Part shown: positions 9,134 through 18,315 of the stretch, piece after piece
How the letters are laid out: every line of letters starts with the position of its first letter
Numbering within the stretch: the stretch's first letter is position 1
Notes under the pieces: generated by a model
Database searches by the model: none
What the model saw: only the letters and a program-made list of their open reading frames with translations
What the model was told of the DNA's origin: nothing
DNA from: Bradyrhizobium sp.
GTDB taxonomy: Bacteria; Pseudomonadota; Alphaproteobacteria; Rhizobiales; Xanthobacteraceae
Assembly: GCF_016213215.1 (NCBI RefSeq)
Contig: NZ_JACRAW010000021.1
Location: 1-64,000 of the forward strand
Direction of reading: 5' to 3'
Length of the DNA stretch: 64,000 nt
Position numbers and translations under genes: made by a program

Positions 9134-10284
9134 GACGCACTCCCTGCGTTGCGGCCGATCTTTCTGACTGCGTCGACCCAGATCGCAAAACCAACGGCGG
9201 GGATCGGCTCGCCCGAGCCGATCTGGGTCAGCAGCCTGTCATAGCGGCCGCCCGCCACCAGCGGCTCGGAGCCATTGCCTTTGTTGTGAAGCTCGAATTC
9301 GAAGCCGGTGTAGTAGTCGAGTCCGCGCCCGAACGAGGTCGAGAAACGCAACCTGGAGACATCGATACCGCGGGCCGCCATGAAGCCCACCCGGCTCTCG
9401 AATTGATCGACCGAGCCTGCGATATCGACCTTCGCGTCGGAGGCGAGCGCGCGCAGCTGTGCGATCGAGTCGTCGGGACTGCCCGATATCGCGAGGAAAC
9501 GCCGGATCACGCCTACTGCTTCGCGCGGCAGGGCGCCGCCCTTGAGCGTGGATTGCTCGAGAAAGCGGTCGGCGATCTCGGCGGTCGTGCGGCCGCCGAC
9601 ATTGGTGGCGCCCGCGATCGACATCAGGTCGGTGACGAGCGCGAGCGCAGCCTTGCGGTCGGAGCCGGCAAGCGCAGCCAGCACGCCTTCGTATTCGTTG
9701 CGGCTGCCGCCGGTCGCCAGCGTCAGCCGTTCGAGATCCTGTTCCAGGCTGATCTTTCGGTTGAAGTCCTTGATCAGCCGGCGCCGCCACACCGGATAAA
9801 GATCGAGCGCGTCGAGGAGTGCGTTGAACAGGGCGACGTCGCCGGTGCGGATTTCGACGTCGTGCAGGCCAAACGCACCGGTGGCTCCGAGCGCCAATGC
9901 CAGCATCTCAGCGTCGGCCGCGGCGCGGTCGTGCCGTCCGAAGGATTCGATGCCGGCCTGCAGGAACTCGCTTGGTCGCCCGCCGCGGTATCTAAATACA
10001 GGTCCGAGATAGCTGAAGCCCGCCGGCTGGCCGGCCCGATTCGAGGCGAGGTAGTCCCGGGCCACGGGGATGGTGAGGTCGGGGCGCAGGCACAGCTCCT
10101 CGCCGGTGGCATCCGTGGTCAGGTACAGGCTCTTGCGGATGTCTTCGCCAGAGAGGTCCAGGAAGGGCTCGGCGGGCTGCAGGATCGCGGGCTCGGCCCG
10201 GACATAACCGGCCTGCGCGAACGACAACAGCAGCGCGTCCGCCCAGGCGGAGCCAGCAGCAGATGGGGTGGCAGTTGCGGTCAT
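9130..10284 (-). CDS. hisZ: ATP phosphoribosyltransferase regulatory subunit HisZ
   Basis: A histidyl-tRNA-synthetase-like protein that does not charge tRNA but forms the complex with HisG and mediates feedback by histidine. The 384-aa product keeps the class II core, for example [20 protein letters not shown] and [15 protein letters not shown], but lacks the C-terminal anticodon-binding domain of HisRS. True hisS is separate at 59042. It lies directly upstream of hisG with a 4-nt overlap, and about 100 bp downstream of rsmE in the same direction. Confidence 0.93.
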   Translation of the reverse strand: MTATATPSAAGSAWADALLLSFAQAGYVRAEPAILQPAEPFLDLSGEDIRKSLYLTTDATGEELCLRPDLTIPVARDYLASNRAGQPAGFSYLGPVFRYRGGRPSEFLQAGIESFGRHDRAAADAEMLALALGATGAFGLHDVEIRTGDVALFNALLDALDLYPVWRRRLIKDFNRKISLEQDLERLTLATGGSRNEYEGVLAALAGSDRKAALALVTDLMSIAGATNVGGRTTAEIADRFLEQSTLKGGALPREAVGVIRRFLAISGSPDDSIAQLRALASDAKVDIAGSVDQFESRVGFMAARGIDVSRLRFSTSFGRGLDYYTGFEFELHNKGNGSEPLVAGGRYDRLLTQIGSGEPIPAVGFAIWVDAVRKIGRNAGSAS

Positions 10285-10383
10285 CGTTCGATCTGGACCT
10301 GCGAAAAAAGGGTTTGCGGTTCCGCTTGGCGCAGCCCCTTAGCATGGCTGGGGGGCGGTTTCGACAGGCATACGACCGATGGC

Positions 10384-11151
10384 TTAACGGCTGGCCAATT
10401 CTGCCCCGGCGCGCCAGTCGCCCAGCACCGACTGCACCAGCGCCAGGGCGGCCACCGCGGCGGTATCGGCCCGCAGGATCCGGGGGCCCAGCGACAGCCG
10501 CAGGACGAGTGGCTGCCGCAGTAGAAGCGCGCGCTCCTCCTTGGCGAACCCGCCCTCGGGACCGATCAGCACGTCGATCCCCCCGAAGCCGTCCGGTGTT
10601 CCTTGAAGCGTCGGTATCGGGCTTTGCGTGTCGGCGGCCTCATCGCAGAACACCAGGAGGCGCCCGCTGTCACGCCGATCGAGGAAGCAATCGAGCGGAA
10701 GGGGCTCGGCCACCACGGCCAGGCTCAGGATGCCGCATTGTTCGGCCGCCTCGATGGCGTTGGCGCGCATCCGCTCGCCATTGACCCGCGCCACCTGGGT
10801 GAAGCGCGTCAGGACCGGTTGAAGCCTGGACGCGCCCATCTCGACCGCCTTCTGAACCATGTAGTCGAGCCGTGCATGCTTAAGCGGCGCAAAGACGTAA
10901 ACGAGGTCCGGCAGGCGATCCTGCGGCCGCGTCTGGGCAAGGATGGTGAGGCTTTCCGGCCGTTTCCTGCCCGAGATCTCGGCCCGCCATTCGCCGTCGC
11001 GCCCGTTGAAGACCAGAATTGGGTTCCCGGCGCCGAGGCGCAGGACATTGCCGAGATAGTTAATCTGGTCGCGCTCGAGCGCCACCAGACTGCCAGTGGC
11101 GAGGGGGGCGTCGACATAAAGGCGAGGGGCGTTGAAGTCGAAGGCAGGCAT
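10384..11151 (-). CDS. rsmE: 16S rRNA (uracil-1498-N3)-methyltransferase
   Basis: SPOUT-fold methyltransferase that modifies U1498 of 16S rRNA. The start is taken as the ATG at 11149-11151 (MPAFDFNAPRLYVDAPL), giving 255 aa; the longer frame upstream encodes nothing family-like. The SAM-knot motifs are present: DVLIGPEGGFAKEE and, near the C-terminus, LSLGPRILRADTAAVAAL. It heads the minus-strand run rsmE-hisZ-hisG and is divergent from the gene at 11352. Confidence 0.93.
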   Translation of the reverse strand: MPAFDFNAPRLYVDAPLATGSLVALERDQINYLGNVLRLGAGNPILVFNGRDGEWRAEISGRKRPESLTILAQTRPQDRLPDLVYVFAPLKHARLDYMVQKAVEMGASRLQPVLTRFTQVARVNGERMRANAIEAAEQCGILSLAVVAEPLPLDCFLDRRDSGRLLVFCDEAADTQSPIPTLQGTPDGFGGIDVLIGPEGGFAKEERALLLRQPLVLRLSLGPRILRADTAAVAALALVQSVLGDWRAGAELASR

Positions 11152-11351
11152 GAGGCTTAAGGTCCGATTCCTCCTCGTTCTTAGCCGAAAGCGGTACCAT
11201 TCGGGGCAATTTTCGCCTTTGAATGCGGCTCCGCGCCGCGCTGTTGCCAAATTCCACGGTTGTTTAGATGCTGCGGGAATCGTAAAACGCCATTCGGACG
11301 TCGCGCTTCAAAGGAAGATGTCGGACCTTCGACCCTGCCGGAGAAATAGCC

Positions 11352-12014
11352 TTGATCATCCGTAGCCTCATGGTTCCGCTTGCTGCCGCCATGGTCGCGC
11401 TCGGCGCTGGGCAGGCCTTTGCGCAGGGCGCGTTTCCTGCGCCGCTGCCCGGCCAGACGGCGAGGCAGCACGATTCCGCCTTTCCGCCGGTCAACGGTAG
11501 CGCGCCGGCAGCGTCCATCGGGACATCCCCCCAGTCTGCGTTTCCCTCCGCCGGCGCACCGCCGATCGGTGGCGGCGGATTTTCAGCGGCTCCGCCGACC
11601 CAGTCCGGTCCCTCCGACGACTGCATGAAGCAGTTCATGCCGCTGCGCGAGGAAGCCGAGAAGCGCGGCAAGATGATCAAGGCCGCGAGCGACCGCCATG
11701 CGGGGCCGGACGAAGCCTGCAAGCTGATCGGGGCCTACGGCCAGGCCGAACTCAAGATGCTCAAGTATGTGGAGTCCCATGCCGCCAAATGTGGAATTCC
11801 GCAGCAGATCGCCGAGCAGTTGAAGGCCGGTCGCAAGAATACGGAAGCGCTGCAGAAGAAGGTCTGTACGGTGGCGGAGCAGATGCAGCAGCAAAGACCA
11901 TCCGGTCCGTCGCTGAGCGAGGTCCTGGGTTCCTCCTCGCTGCCTGAGGCGAACGCCGCCAAGAAGGGCGGCAGCACCTTCGATACGCTGAACGGCAACG
12001 TCCTCACGCGATGA
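11352..12014 (+). CDS. Secreted protein of unknown function upstream of ubiA
   Basis: A TTG start at 11352 is favoured because GGAGA lies seven bases upstream; an ATG at 11370 is the alternative. Both leave a signal peptide ending Ala-Phe-Ala-Gln near residue 25. The product (220 aa) has a Pro/Ala/Gly-rich stretch to about residue 90, then a helical domain with cysteines (DDCMKQFMPLREEAEKRGK, AGPDEACKLIGAYGQ, KCGIPQQIAEQLKAG, KKVCTVAEQ). Four regularly placed Cys suggest two disulfides in the periplasm. It overlaps ubiA by 4 nt (ATGA), so they are co-translated, though no link to ubiquinone synthesis is visible. Confidence 0.8.
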   Translation: MIIRSLMVPLAAAMVALGAGQAFAQGAFPAPLPGQTARQHDSAFPPVNGSAPAASIGTSPQSAFPSAGAPPIGGGGFSAAPPTQSGPSDDCMKQFMPLREEAEKRGKMIKAASDRHAGPDEACKLIGAYGQAELKMLKYVESHAAKCGIPQQIAEQLKAGRKNTEALQKKVCTVAEQMQQQRPSGPSLSEVLGSSSLPEANAAKKGGSTFDTLNGNVLTR

Positions 12015-12952
12015 TCCACCCCGCCGACGGGGCCGCCCGCGTTGCCGATTCCACCGGCAACTGGGTCGACACGCGCGCCCCGCAGTGGTCACGGCCTTAC
12101 TTGCGACTTTCGCGTTTCGACCGGCCGATCGGCTCATGGCTGCTGCTGCTGCCGTGCTGGTGGTCGGCGGCCCTTGCCGCCGGAATGGCCAACGACGTCC
12201 GCCAGTTGCCGCTTCAGATCGTGCTGTTCTTTATCGGCGCCTTCGTCATGCGCGGCGCCGGCTGCACCTGGAATGACATTACCGACCGCGATCTCGACGC
12301 CAGGGTCGAACGGACGCGCTCGCGGCCCATTCCCGCTGGACAGGTGAGCGTCAGGCAGGCCTCGGCCTTTCTCGTCGCGCAGGCACTGATCGGATTGCTC
12401 GTGCTGGTGCAGTTCAACGGCTTCGCGGTTCTGACCGGCATCGCCTCGCTGCTCATCGTCGCCATCTATCCGTTCATGAAACGGATCACCTGGTGGCCGC
12501 AGGTGGTGCTGGGACTTGCGTTCTCATGGGGTGCATTGATGGGCTTTGCGGCCACGTTCGCGCAAATCGATCTCACGGCGCTCGCGCTGTATGCAGGATC
12601 GATATCGTGGGTGATTGGCTACGACACCATCTATGCGCATCAGGATGCCGAGGACGACGCGCTGATCGGCATCAAGTCGACGGCGCGACTGTTCGCCGAG
12701 CGCACCCACCAGGCGCTGGTTCTCTTCTATGCGGTGGCGGCAATGCTGATCGGTGCGGCGCTGGTCCTGGCGCATGCCGGCTGGCCGGCCTGGCTTGGCC
12801 TTGCTGCCTTTGCCGCGCATCTTGCGTGGCAGATCCGCCGACTGAAGATCGACGATAGCGCGCTGTGCCTTCGGCTGTTCAAGTCGAACCGCGACGCGGG
12901 GCTGTTGCTGTTCGCGGGTCTGGTGGTGGACGCTGTCGTGCGGGCCGCCTGA
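12011..12952 (+). CDS. ubiA: 4-hydroxybenzoate polyprenyltransferase
   Basis: Integral membrane enzyme that joins the polyprenyl tail to 4-hydroxybenzoate in ubiquinone synthesis. The 313-aa protein has about eight hydrophobic helices and both Asp-rich Mg-diphosphate motifs: NDITDRDLDARVERT (about residue 88) and YDTIYAHQDAEDD (about residue 204). The ATG overlaps the stop of the preceding secreted-protein gene. Convergent with the DUF6101 gene, only 12 bp apart. Confidence 0.96.
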   Translation: MIHPADGAARVADSTGNWVDTRAPQWSRPYLRLSRFDRPIGSWLLLLPCWWSAALAAGMANDVRQLPLQIVLFFIGAFVMRGAGCTWNDITDRDLDARVERTRSRPIPAGQVSVRQASAFLVAQALIGLLVLVQFNGFAVLTGIASLLIVAIYPFMKRITWWPQVVLGLAFSWGALMGFAATFAQIDLTALALYAGSISWVIGYDTIYAHQDAEDDALIGIKSTARLFAERTHQALVLFYAVAAMLIGAALVLAHAGWPAWLGLAAFAAHLAWQIRRLKIDDSALCLRLFKSNRDAGLLLFAGLVVDAVVRAA

Positions 12953-12964
12953 ACTCGGCGCGGT

Positions 12965-13489
12965 TCAGTTCCGCGCGATGATCTCGCGCTCGTCGCGATG
13001 AATCTTCGTGGGCTCGAGCGGGTTGCCCCGGCGCCGCCGCACCAGGAATTTCGGCCGCCGCGCACGGATCACGTTGTGGCGCCGCCGCCTCGGGGCGGGC
13101 TCGCGCGTCGCCTCGTCCTCGATTTGCGGAAGCGCGAAGATCCTGCTCCAGGCAGGCCAGGCGGCTTCGATTTCCTCCGGGTCTGTGCTGACGCAGAGCG
13201 GAATGCTCAGGGACGGGTCGCGATGAACAAGAACGAGCATCTGCGCGTCGTCGATGTCGCGCAGTGCGATGCCGTGAAAATCGCACACGCGAACGCTGAC
13301 GGCCATCCGCATGCCGCGAACGGCGCGGCGCATCACGACGCGTTCGCGATGAAGCTCGATGTGACGCACGGAACCGTCGGCGCGGGCATCGTGCGCGTTG
13401 AAGCTGACCGGAAGAGAAAGAGGGTCGAGCCGCAATGCGCGGCCCGACCCGGCGGGATTGATCCCGCTTTTTGCTGTTTGACGCCTCAC
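12965..13489 (-). CDS. DUF6101 family protein
   Basis: The 174-aa product starts MRRQTAKSGINPAGSGRALR and reads like a small family I associate with Bradyrhizobium (DUF6101). The first 110 residues look like a compact beta-rich domain (HIELHRERVVMRRAVRGMRM, then VCDFHGIALR). From residue about 130 to the end it is a very basic Arg-rich tail (PAPRRRRHNVIRARRPKFLV, RRRRG) that may bind nucleic acid. Cytoplasmic, with no signal or membrane segment. Function unknown. Confidence 0.7.
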   Translation of the reverse strand: MRRQTAKSGINPAGSGRALRLDPLSLPVSFNAHDARADGSVRHIELHRERVVMRRAVRGMRMAVSVRVCDFHGIALRDIDDAQMLVLVHRDPSLSIPLCVSTDPEEIEAAWPAWSRIFALPQIEDEATREPAPRRRRHNVIRARRPKFLVRRRRGNPLEPTKIHRDEREIIARN

Positions 13490-13594
13490 GGCTTGGTCTC
13501 CCCGCCGGGATTATGTTCCCGGTCGATGCGCAAAGCCTAATCCGACCTTGTCCGTATTGCCTTAAAAAGGCTGGTTAATCCGCCGTCACCGCCT

Positions 13595-13630
13595 CGCATG
13601 ATTGACAAGAGCTTGGCGCGCATGATTGAC
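13595..13630. repeat. 12-bp direct repeat upstream of the pmbA-type gene
   Basis: CGCATGATTGAC occurs exactly at 13595-13606 and 13619-13630, a 24-bp period, in the 275-bp region between the divergent DUF6101 and pmbA genes. It could be a pair of regulator sites or a small duplication. Nothing else was recognised in this gap. Confidence 0.5.
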
Positions 13631-13764
13631 GACTCGTTGCGCGGAAACCGAGAATTGCATCTTCGAACAGGGCGAAAATGCTTGAAGTCAGCGCCGATCG
13701 GGCACATTTGGAGAGTTAGCCGGTTTGCCTCGCGGCCGTCCTTCAATCCTTCAGGATTTTGTTC

Positions 13765-15165
13765 GTGATCTCTTCACCATCAGCTGCGTCCACGCAGCCC
13801 GCCAAAGTTATCCACTCGGATCTGTTCAATCAGTCCGCCCTCAGCGACCTGGCGCAGCGCCTCGTGGAAGCGGCGCGGCGCGCCGGCGCCGATGCGGCGG
13901 ACGCGATTGCGGTGCGCGGCGTCTCGCAGAGCGTCGAGGTGCGGGACGGGCGCGTCGAGGAGTCGGAGCGCTCCGAGGGTGACGACGTCGGCCTACGTGT
14001 CCTGGTCGGCCAGCGCCAGGCGGTGGTCTCGACCAACGACGTCGGCGGCGACAGCGTGGCCCAACTCGCCGAACGGGCGGTCGCGATGGCGCGCGTGGCG
14101 CCCGAGGACAAGTTTGTCGGGCTCGCCGATCCGGCGCTGCTGGCGCGCGATTTTCCCGACCTCGATCTGCTCGACGGCGAAATCCCGTCGACCGCGGAAC
14201 TCGAACGACGGGCCAAGCAGGCGGAAAGCGCGGCGCTTGCCGTGAAGGGCGTCACCAAGTCGGGCGGCGCGTCGGCTTCGGCCGGCGTCGGCGGCATGGT
14301 GCTGGTCACGAGCAGCGGTTTCCACGGTGCCTATCTGCGTTCGAGCCAAGGCGTCTCGGCGACGGCGATCTCGGGCGAGGGCACCGGCATGGAGCGCGAC
14401 TACGACTTCACGTCGGCGCCTCACGCCGAGGATCTGCTTGCGCCGGACGAGGTCGGTCGTTCCGCCGGCGAGCGTACGGTGGCGCGCGCCAACCCACGCA
14501 AGGTCGAGACCTGCAAGGTGCCGGTCGTGTTCGATCCGCGCGTGGCGGGATCCCTGGTCGGCCATCTGGTCGGCGCGGTCAACGGCGCGGCGATCGCGCG
14601 CAAGACCAGCTTCCTGAAGGATCGGCTAGGCCAGCAACTCTTCGGCAAGGACATCCGCATCATTGACGATCCGTTGCGGCGGCGCGGCTTGCGGTCGCAG
14701 CCATTCGACGCCGAAGGCGTTGCGGTGAAGAAGCTTGCGATCATCGACGGCGGCGTCCTGACCACGTGGCTGCTCGATTCGGCAACCGGGCGCGAACTCG
14801 GCCTTGCGACGACCGGACATGCCCATCGCGGCGTTTCATCCTCGCCCTCGCCCGGACCGTTCAACCTGCATCTGGAGGCTGGCGAGCCGACCCCGGCCGA
14901 ACTGATGGCCGACATCGGCCAAGGCTTCTATGTCACCGACCTGATCGGCTCGGGCGTCAACGGCGTCACCGGCGACTACAGCCGCGGCGCCTCCGGGTTC
15001 TGGATCGAGAACGGCAAGATCACCTATCCGGTGAGCGAGGTGACGATCGCCGGTCACCTCATCGAAATCTTCAAGTCGCTGGCGCCGGCCAATGACCTTA
15101 AATTCCGCTACGGCATCAATGCGCCGACGGTGCGCATCGAGGGGCTGACGCTTGGGGGACGTTGA
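13765..15165 (+). CDS. pmbA: TldD/PmbA-family protein (PmbA/TldE-like)
   Basis: TldE/PmbA is the non-metal subunit that pairs with the TldD metallopeptidase to process peptides (microcin maturation, CcdA turnover). The frame opens with TTG at 13759, but a GTG at 13765 has AGGA at a better distance and is taken as start (466 aa). Family features are present: the opening AQRLVEAARRAGADAADAIA, GLRVLVGQRQAVVSTND, a middle VVFDPRVAGSLVGHLVGA, and the C-terminal GVNGVTGDYSRGASGFWIEN. No HExxxH is present, as expected for TldE. It overlaps the next gene by 14 nt and heads the envelope operon. Confidence 0.9.
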   Translation: MISSPSAASTQPAKVIHSDLFNQSALSDLAQRLVEAARRAGADAADAIAVRGVSQSVEVRDGRVEESERSEGDDVGLRVLVGQRQAVVSTNDVGGDSVAQLAERAVAMARVAPEDKFVGLADPALLARDFPDLDLLDGEIPSTAELERRAKQAESAALAVKGVTKSGGASASAGVGGMVLVTSSGFHGAYLRSSQGVSATAISGEGTGMERDYDFTSAPHAEDLLAPDEVGRSAGERTVARANPRKVETCKVPVVFDPRVAGSLVGHLVGAVNGAAIARKTSFLKDRLGQQLFGKDIRIIDDPLRRRGLRSQPFDAEGVAVKKLAIIDGGVLTTWLLDSATGRELGLATTGHAHRGVSSSPSPGPFNLHLEAGEPTPAELMADIGQGFYVTDLIGSGVNGVTGDYSRGASGFWIENGKITYPVSEVTIAGHLIEIFKSLAPANDLKFRYGINAPTVRIEGLTLGGR

Positions 15166-15970
15166 GACGCAAGAAACGCGCGGCAGGATTTTGAGGCGCG
15201 ACGCAACGCTGCTGAAGCACACGGTGCGCGAGGCGGGTGCGCTCGCGCTGTCAATGTTCCGGACCGAGCTGAAGAAGTGGACCAAGGGTGCGTCCTCGCC
15301 GGTGTCCGAGGCCGACATCGCGGTCAACGACCTCCTTGAGGAGAAGTTGCGCTCGGCCACGCCTGATTACGGCTGGTTGTCGGAGGAGAGCGCGGACGAC
15401 GAGACGCGACTCTGCAAGGATTTCGTGTGGATCGTCGATCCGATCGACGGCACGCGGGGCTATATCGCCGGTCACGACGATTGGTGCGTCAGCGTCGCGT
15501 TGATCGCGGGCGCATCTCCGGTGCTGGCGGCGGTATTCGCGCCGGCGCTGGATCAGTTCTTCTTCGCCGCGCGCGGGCAGGGCACCGCCCTCAACGACAG
15601 GCCCGTCCGTGCAACTACGGGCACCGCGCTCGAATTCTCCCGCATGGCCGGTCCGAAGCCGCTGGTCGAGCGGCTCAAGCAAGGCCCGGGGGAAATCAGG
15701 CTGCATCCGCGAATCGGTTCGCTCGCGCTTCGGCTGTGCCGGGTTGCGGAAGGCAGCCTCGATGCTGCCTTCGCCGGCGGACAGAGTCGCGATTGGGACC
15801 TTGCCGCAGCCGATTTGATCGTGCAGGAGGCCGATGGTAATATGACCGCTCTCACCGGAGATCCCATCCTCTACAATCGCCGGGACGTGGCGCATGGAGT
15901 GCTGGTGGCAGCGGGTCGCGATCGTCATGCGAGCATCGTCTCGCACTTTCGAACCCGCCCCTTGCGCTGA
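15152..15970 (+). CDS. Inositol monophosphatase-family phosphatase (CysQ-like)
   Basis: A Mg-dependent sugar/nucleotide phosphatase, 272 aa from a TTG start at 15152. Family motifs are complete: E in LSEESADD (about 90), WIVDPIDGTRGYI (about 99-111) and WDLAAADLIVQEADG (about 215). The likely substrate is 3'(2'),5'-bisphosphate nucleotide or an inositol phosphate; the motif set does not decide. It starts inside pmbA (14-nt overlap), and 62 bp separate it from the DUF4170 gene. Confidence 0.88.
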   Translation: MGDVETQETRGRILRRDATLLKHTVREAGALALSMFRTELKKWTKGASSPVSEADIAVNDLLEEKLRSATPDYGWLSEESADDETRLCKDFVWIVDPIDGTRGYIAGHDDWCVSVALIAGASPVLAAVFAPALDQFFFAARGQGTALNDRPVRATTGTALEFSRMAGPKPLVERLKQGPGEIRLHPRIGSLALRLCRVAEGSLDAAFAGGQSRDWDLAAADLIVQEADGNMTALTGDPILYNRRDVAHGVLVAAGRDRHASIVSHFRTRPLR

Positions 15971-16032
15971 CCGCTCCCGTTGTGCTTATCGAGAGCCTTG
16001 CTTGCCGGGCCGCGCTTTAGGAAAGAACTGTC

Positions 16033-16284
16033 ATGTCGGATAATGCCCCGCAGCAGCAACTGCTCCATCTCGTCATTGGTGGCGAGCTGATCGATCTCGA
16101 GCGCAACACGTTCAAGGATCTCGACAAGGTCGATATTGTCGGCGTGTTTCCGGACTACACCGGCGCCTATGCGGCGTGGAAGGCCAAGGCCCAGCAGACG
16201 GTCGACAACGCGCATATGCGCTACTTTATCGTCCACCTTCACCGGTTACTCGACCCGGGCCACGACACAAAGCCGTCAGTTTGA
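16033..16284 (+). CDS. DUF4170 protein of the waaA-lpxK operon
   Basis: A small cytoplasmic protein (83 aa) of a conserved but uncharacterised family, with core QLLHLVIGGELIDLE and DIVGVFPDYTGAYAAWKAKA. The ATG follows AGGAAAGAACTGTC. Its TGA overlaps the TTG start of the DUF374 gene, so the two are translationally coupled. In Rhizobiales it recurs next to DUF374-waaA-lpxK, which hints at a role with lipid A/Kdo assembly; this is inference from neighbourhood only. Confidence 0.85.
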   Translation: MSDNAPQQQLLHLVIGGELIDLERNTFKDLDKVDIVGVFPDYTGAYAAWKAKAQQTVDNAHMRYFIVHLHRLLDPGHDTKPSV

Positions 16285-17018
16285 AACGACTGCTTCGCGA
16301 TACGCTGCGAAGCAGCTGGTTTCAGTGTGCCGTCGGGGTTCTGGCGGCCGAGTATCTCCGGCTGGTGTGGCGGACCAACAAGGTCATCATCGATCCGCCC
16401 GACATCTATCAGCGGGTCGAGCCGCAGATGCCCGCAATCTTCGCCTTTTGGCACGGCCAGCATTTCATGACTCCGTTCATCAAGAACAAGGAGAGCTACC
16501 GCGCCAAGGTCTTGATTTCGCGGCATCGCGACGGCGAATACAATGCCATCGTCGCCGAGCGCCTGGGCATCGGATCGATTCGCGGCTCCGGCGATCATGG
16601 TTCGGCATTCCACCGCAAGGGCGGCGTCGGCGCGTTCAAGGAAATGGTGCGCGCGCTCGATGACAACTATAATGTTGCCCTGACCGCGGACGTGCCGAAG
16701 CGCGCCCGGGTCGCAGGACTTGGCATTATCATGCTGGCAAGGGAATCGGGACGGCCGATCATGCCTTTCGCGATGGCGACCAGCCGGTACGTCCGCCTCG
16801 ACAATTGGGATCGTACCACCATCAATTTGCCATTTGGGCGAGGCGCATTGGTCGGGATCAAGGAAATCAACGTGCCGCCTGATGCAGACTCCGAGACCAT
16901 GGAGAACCTGCGCCAGGAACTCGAAGCCACCTTGAACGAAGCCACGCGCCGCGCCTATGAGCTTGTGGGTCGCCCCGAGGGGGGGCCGGAAAAGGGCCGG
17001 GAAAACGGCAATGCCTGA
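16281..17018 (+). CDS. Lysophospholipid acyltransferase-like protein (DUF374)
   Basis: The 245-aa product starts at a TTG (16281) that overlaps the previous stop as TTGA. Motifs typical of DUF374 are visible: FAFWHGQHFMTPF, LISRHRDGEYNAI, RGSGDHGSAFHRKGG and LTADVPKRARVAGLGI, an arrangement related to glycerolipid/lipid A acyltransferases. An N-terminal hydrophobic segment (about 10-25) may anchor it to the inner membrane. Position before waaA and lpxK suggests acyl transfer during lipid A or outer-membrane lipid synthesis. It overlaps waaA by 8 nt. Confidence 0.85.
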   Translation: MKRLLRDTLRSSWFQCAVGVLAAEYLRLVWRTNKVIIDPPDIYQRVEPQMPAIFAFWHGQHFMTPFIKNKESYRAKVLISRHRDGEYNAIVAERLGIGSIRGSGDHGSAFHRKGGVGAFKEMVRALDDNYNVALTADVPKRARVAGLGIIMLARESGRPIMPFAMATSRYVRLDNWDRTTINLPFGRGALVGIKEINVPPDADSETMENLRQELEATLNEATRRAYELVGRPEGGPEKGRENGNA

Positions 17019-18315
17019 TTCGCTGCCGATGACGCTGCGAATGTACCGGCACTTGTCGACGGCGATGGTGCCGCTTGCGCCGGCGCTGATCAAGCGCCGC
17101 CTCAAGCTGGGCAAGGAGGATCCGGCCCGGGTCGCCGAGCGCAGGGGCCTGAGCCAGGATACCCGGCCGCAGGGACCGCTGGTCTGGATCCATGGTGCCA
17201 GCGTCGGCGAGGTGCTGGCGGCTGCGGCCCTGATCCAGAAGCTGCGCGAGGCGAATATCCGGATACTCCTCACCTCGGGGACGGTGACGTCGGCCGCGGT
17301 CGTCGCCAAACGCTTTCCCCCCGACATCATCCACCAATACGTTCCGTACGATTCCCCGCGCTTTGTGGCGCGTTTCCTGGACCACTGGCGGCCTTCCCTC
17401 GCGCTGTTCATCGAATCGGACCTGTGGCCCAACCTGATCCTCGCCGGTGCGGCGCGGCGGCTGCCGATGGTCCTGATCAACGGGCGGATGTCGCCGCGCT
17501 CCTTCCCGCGCTGGCGGCAATTCTCCGGCACCATCGCGACCCTGCTCGGCAAGTTCGATATCTGCCTTGCGCAATCGCACACGGACGCCGAGCGCTTTGC
17601 GGCGCTCGGCAGCCCCAATGTCGTCACCACGGGCAACCTGAAGCTCGATGTGCCCGCGCCGCCTGCCGATCCGGCCAAGCTGGAACGGCTGATGTCGCTG
17701 ACGCGCGGGCGCCCCATCATCGTGGCGGCATCGACCCATCCGGGCGAAGAGGAAATCCTGATCGAGACCCATCGTACGCTGGCGGGATTCTTCCCGTCGC
17801 TGCTGACGGTGAACGTGCCCCGCCATCCCGACCGCGGCGCGTCGATCGCGCGCACGGTGGCGGCTGCCGGCCTCAACGCCGCGCTGCGCTCGCGCGAGGA
17901 ATTGCCGACAGGCGCGACCGAGATCTATGTCGCCGATACGATGGGCGAACTCGGGCTGTTCTACCGGCTGGCGCCGATCGTGTTCATGGGCGGGTCGCTG
18001 ATCGAACACGGCGGGCAGAATCCGGTCGAGGCGGTCAAGTTAGGGGCCGCCGTCGTCCACGGCCCTCACGTGTTCAATTTCACCGACGTCTACGAGGCGC
18101 TCGATGTTGCCGGAGGCGCACGCCGCGTCGACACCCAGGAGGCGCTGGTGAAGCAGCTCGGACAATGGCTTGCCGACACCGCCGCGCGGGAGACCGTGCG
18201 TCGCGCCGGGGAGGGTGTTGTCGAGGAGCTCGGCGGCGCCCTGGAGCGCACGCTGAACGCGCTCGAGCCGTATCTGTTGCAGCTGCGGCTTGAAATGGGA
18301 GCCGCCAATGCGTGA
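17011..18315 (+). CDS. waaA: 3-deoxy-D-manno-octulosonic acid transferase
   Basis: Transfers Kdo from CMP-Kdo to the lipid A precursor at the inner membrane. The start is the ATG at 17011, 8 nt before the end of the DUF374 gene, giving 434 aa; the longer frame upstream is the DUF374 C-terminus in another register. Motifs: WIHGASVGEVLAAAALI, LTSGTVTSAAVVAKR, FIESDLWPNLI and, in the C-terminal domain, FMGGSLIEHGGQNPVEA. Bifunctional or monofunctional transfer cannot be told from sequence. It overlaps lpxK by 8 nt. Confidence 0.95.
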   Translation: MPDSLPMTLRMYRHLSTAMVPLAPALIKRRLKLGKEDPARVAERRGLSQDTRPQGPLVWIHGASVGEVLAAAALIQKLREANIRILLTSGTVTSAAVVAKRFPPDIIHQYVPYDSPRFVARFLDHWRPSLALFIESDLWPNLILAGAARRLPMVLINGRMSPRSFPRWRQFSGTIATLLGKFDICLAQSHTDAERFAALGSPNVVTTGNLKLDVPAPPADPAKLERLMSLTRGRPIIVAASTHPGEEEILIETHRTLAGFFPSLLTVNVPRHPDRGASIARTVAAAGLNAALRSREELPTGATEIYVADTMGELGLFYRLAPIVFMGGSLIEHGGQNPVEAVKLGAAVVHGPHVFNFTDVYEALDVAGGARRVDTQEALVKQLGQWLADTAARETVRRAGEGVVEELGGALERTLNALEPYLLQLRLEMGAANA

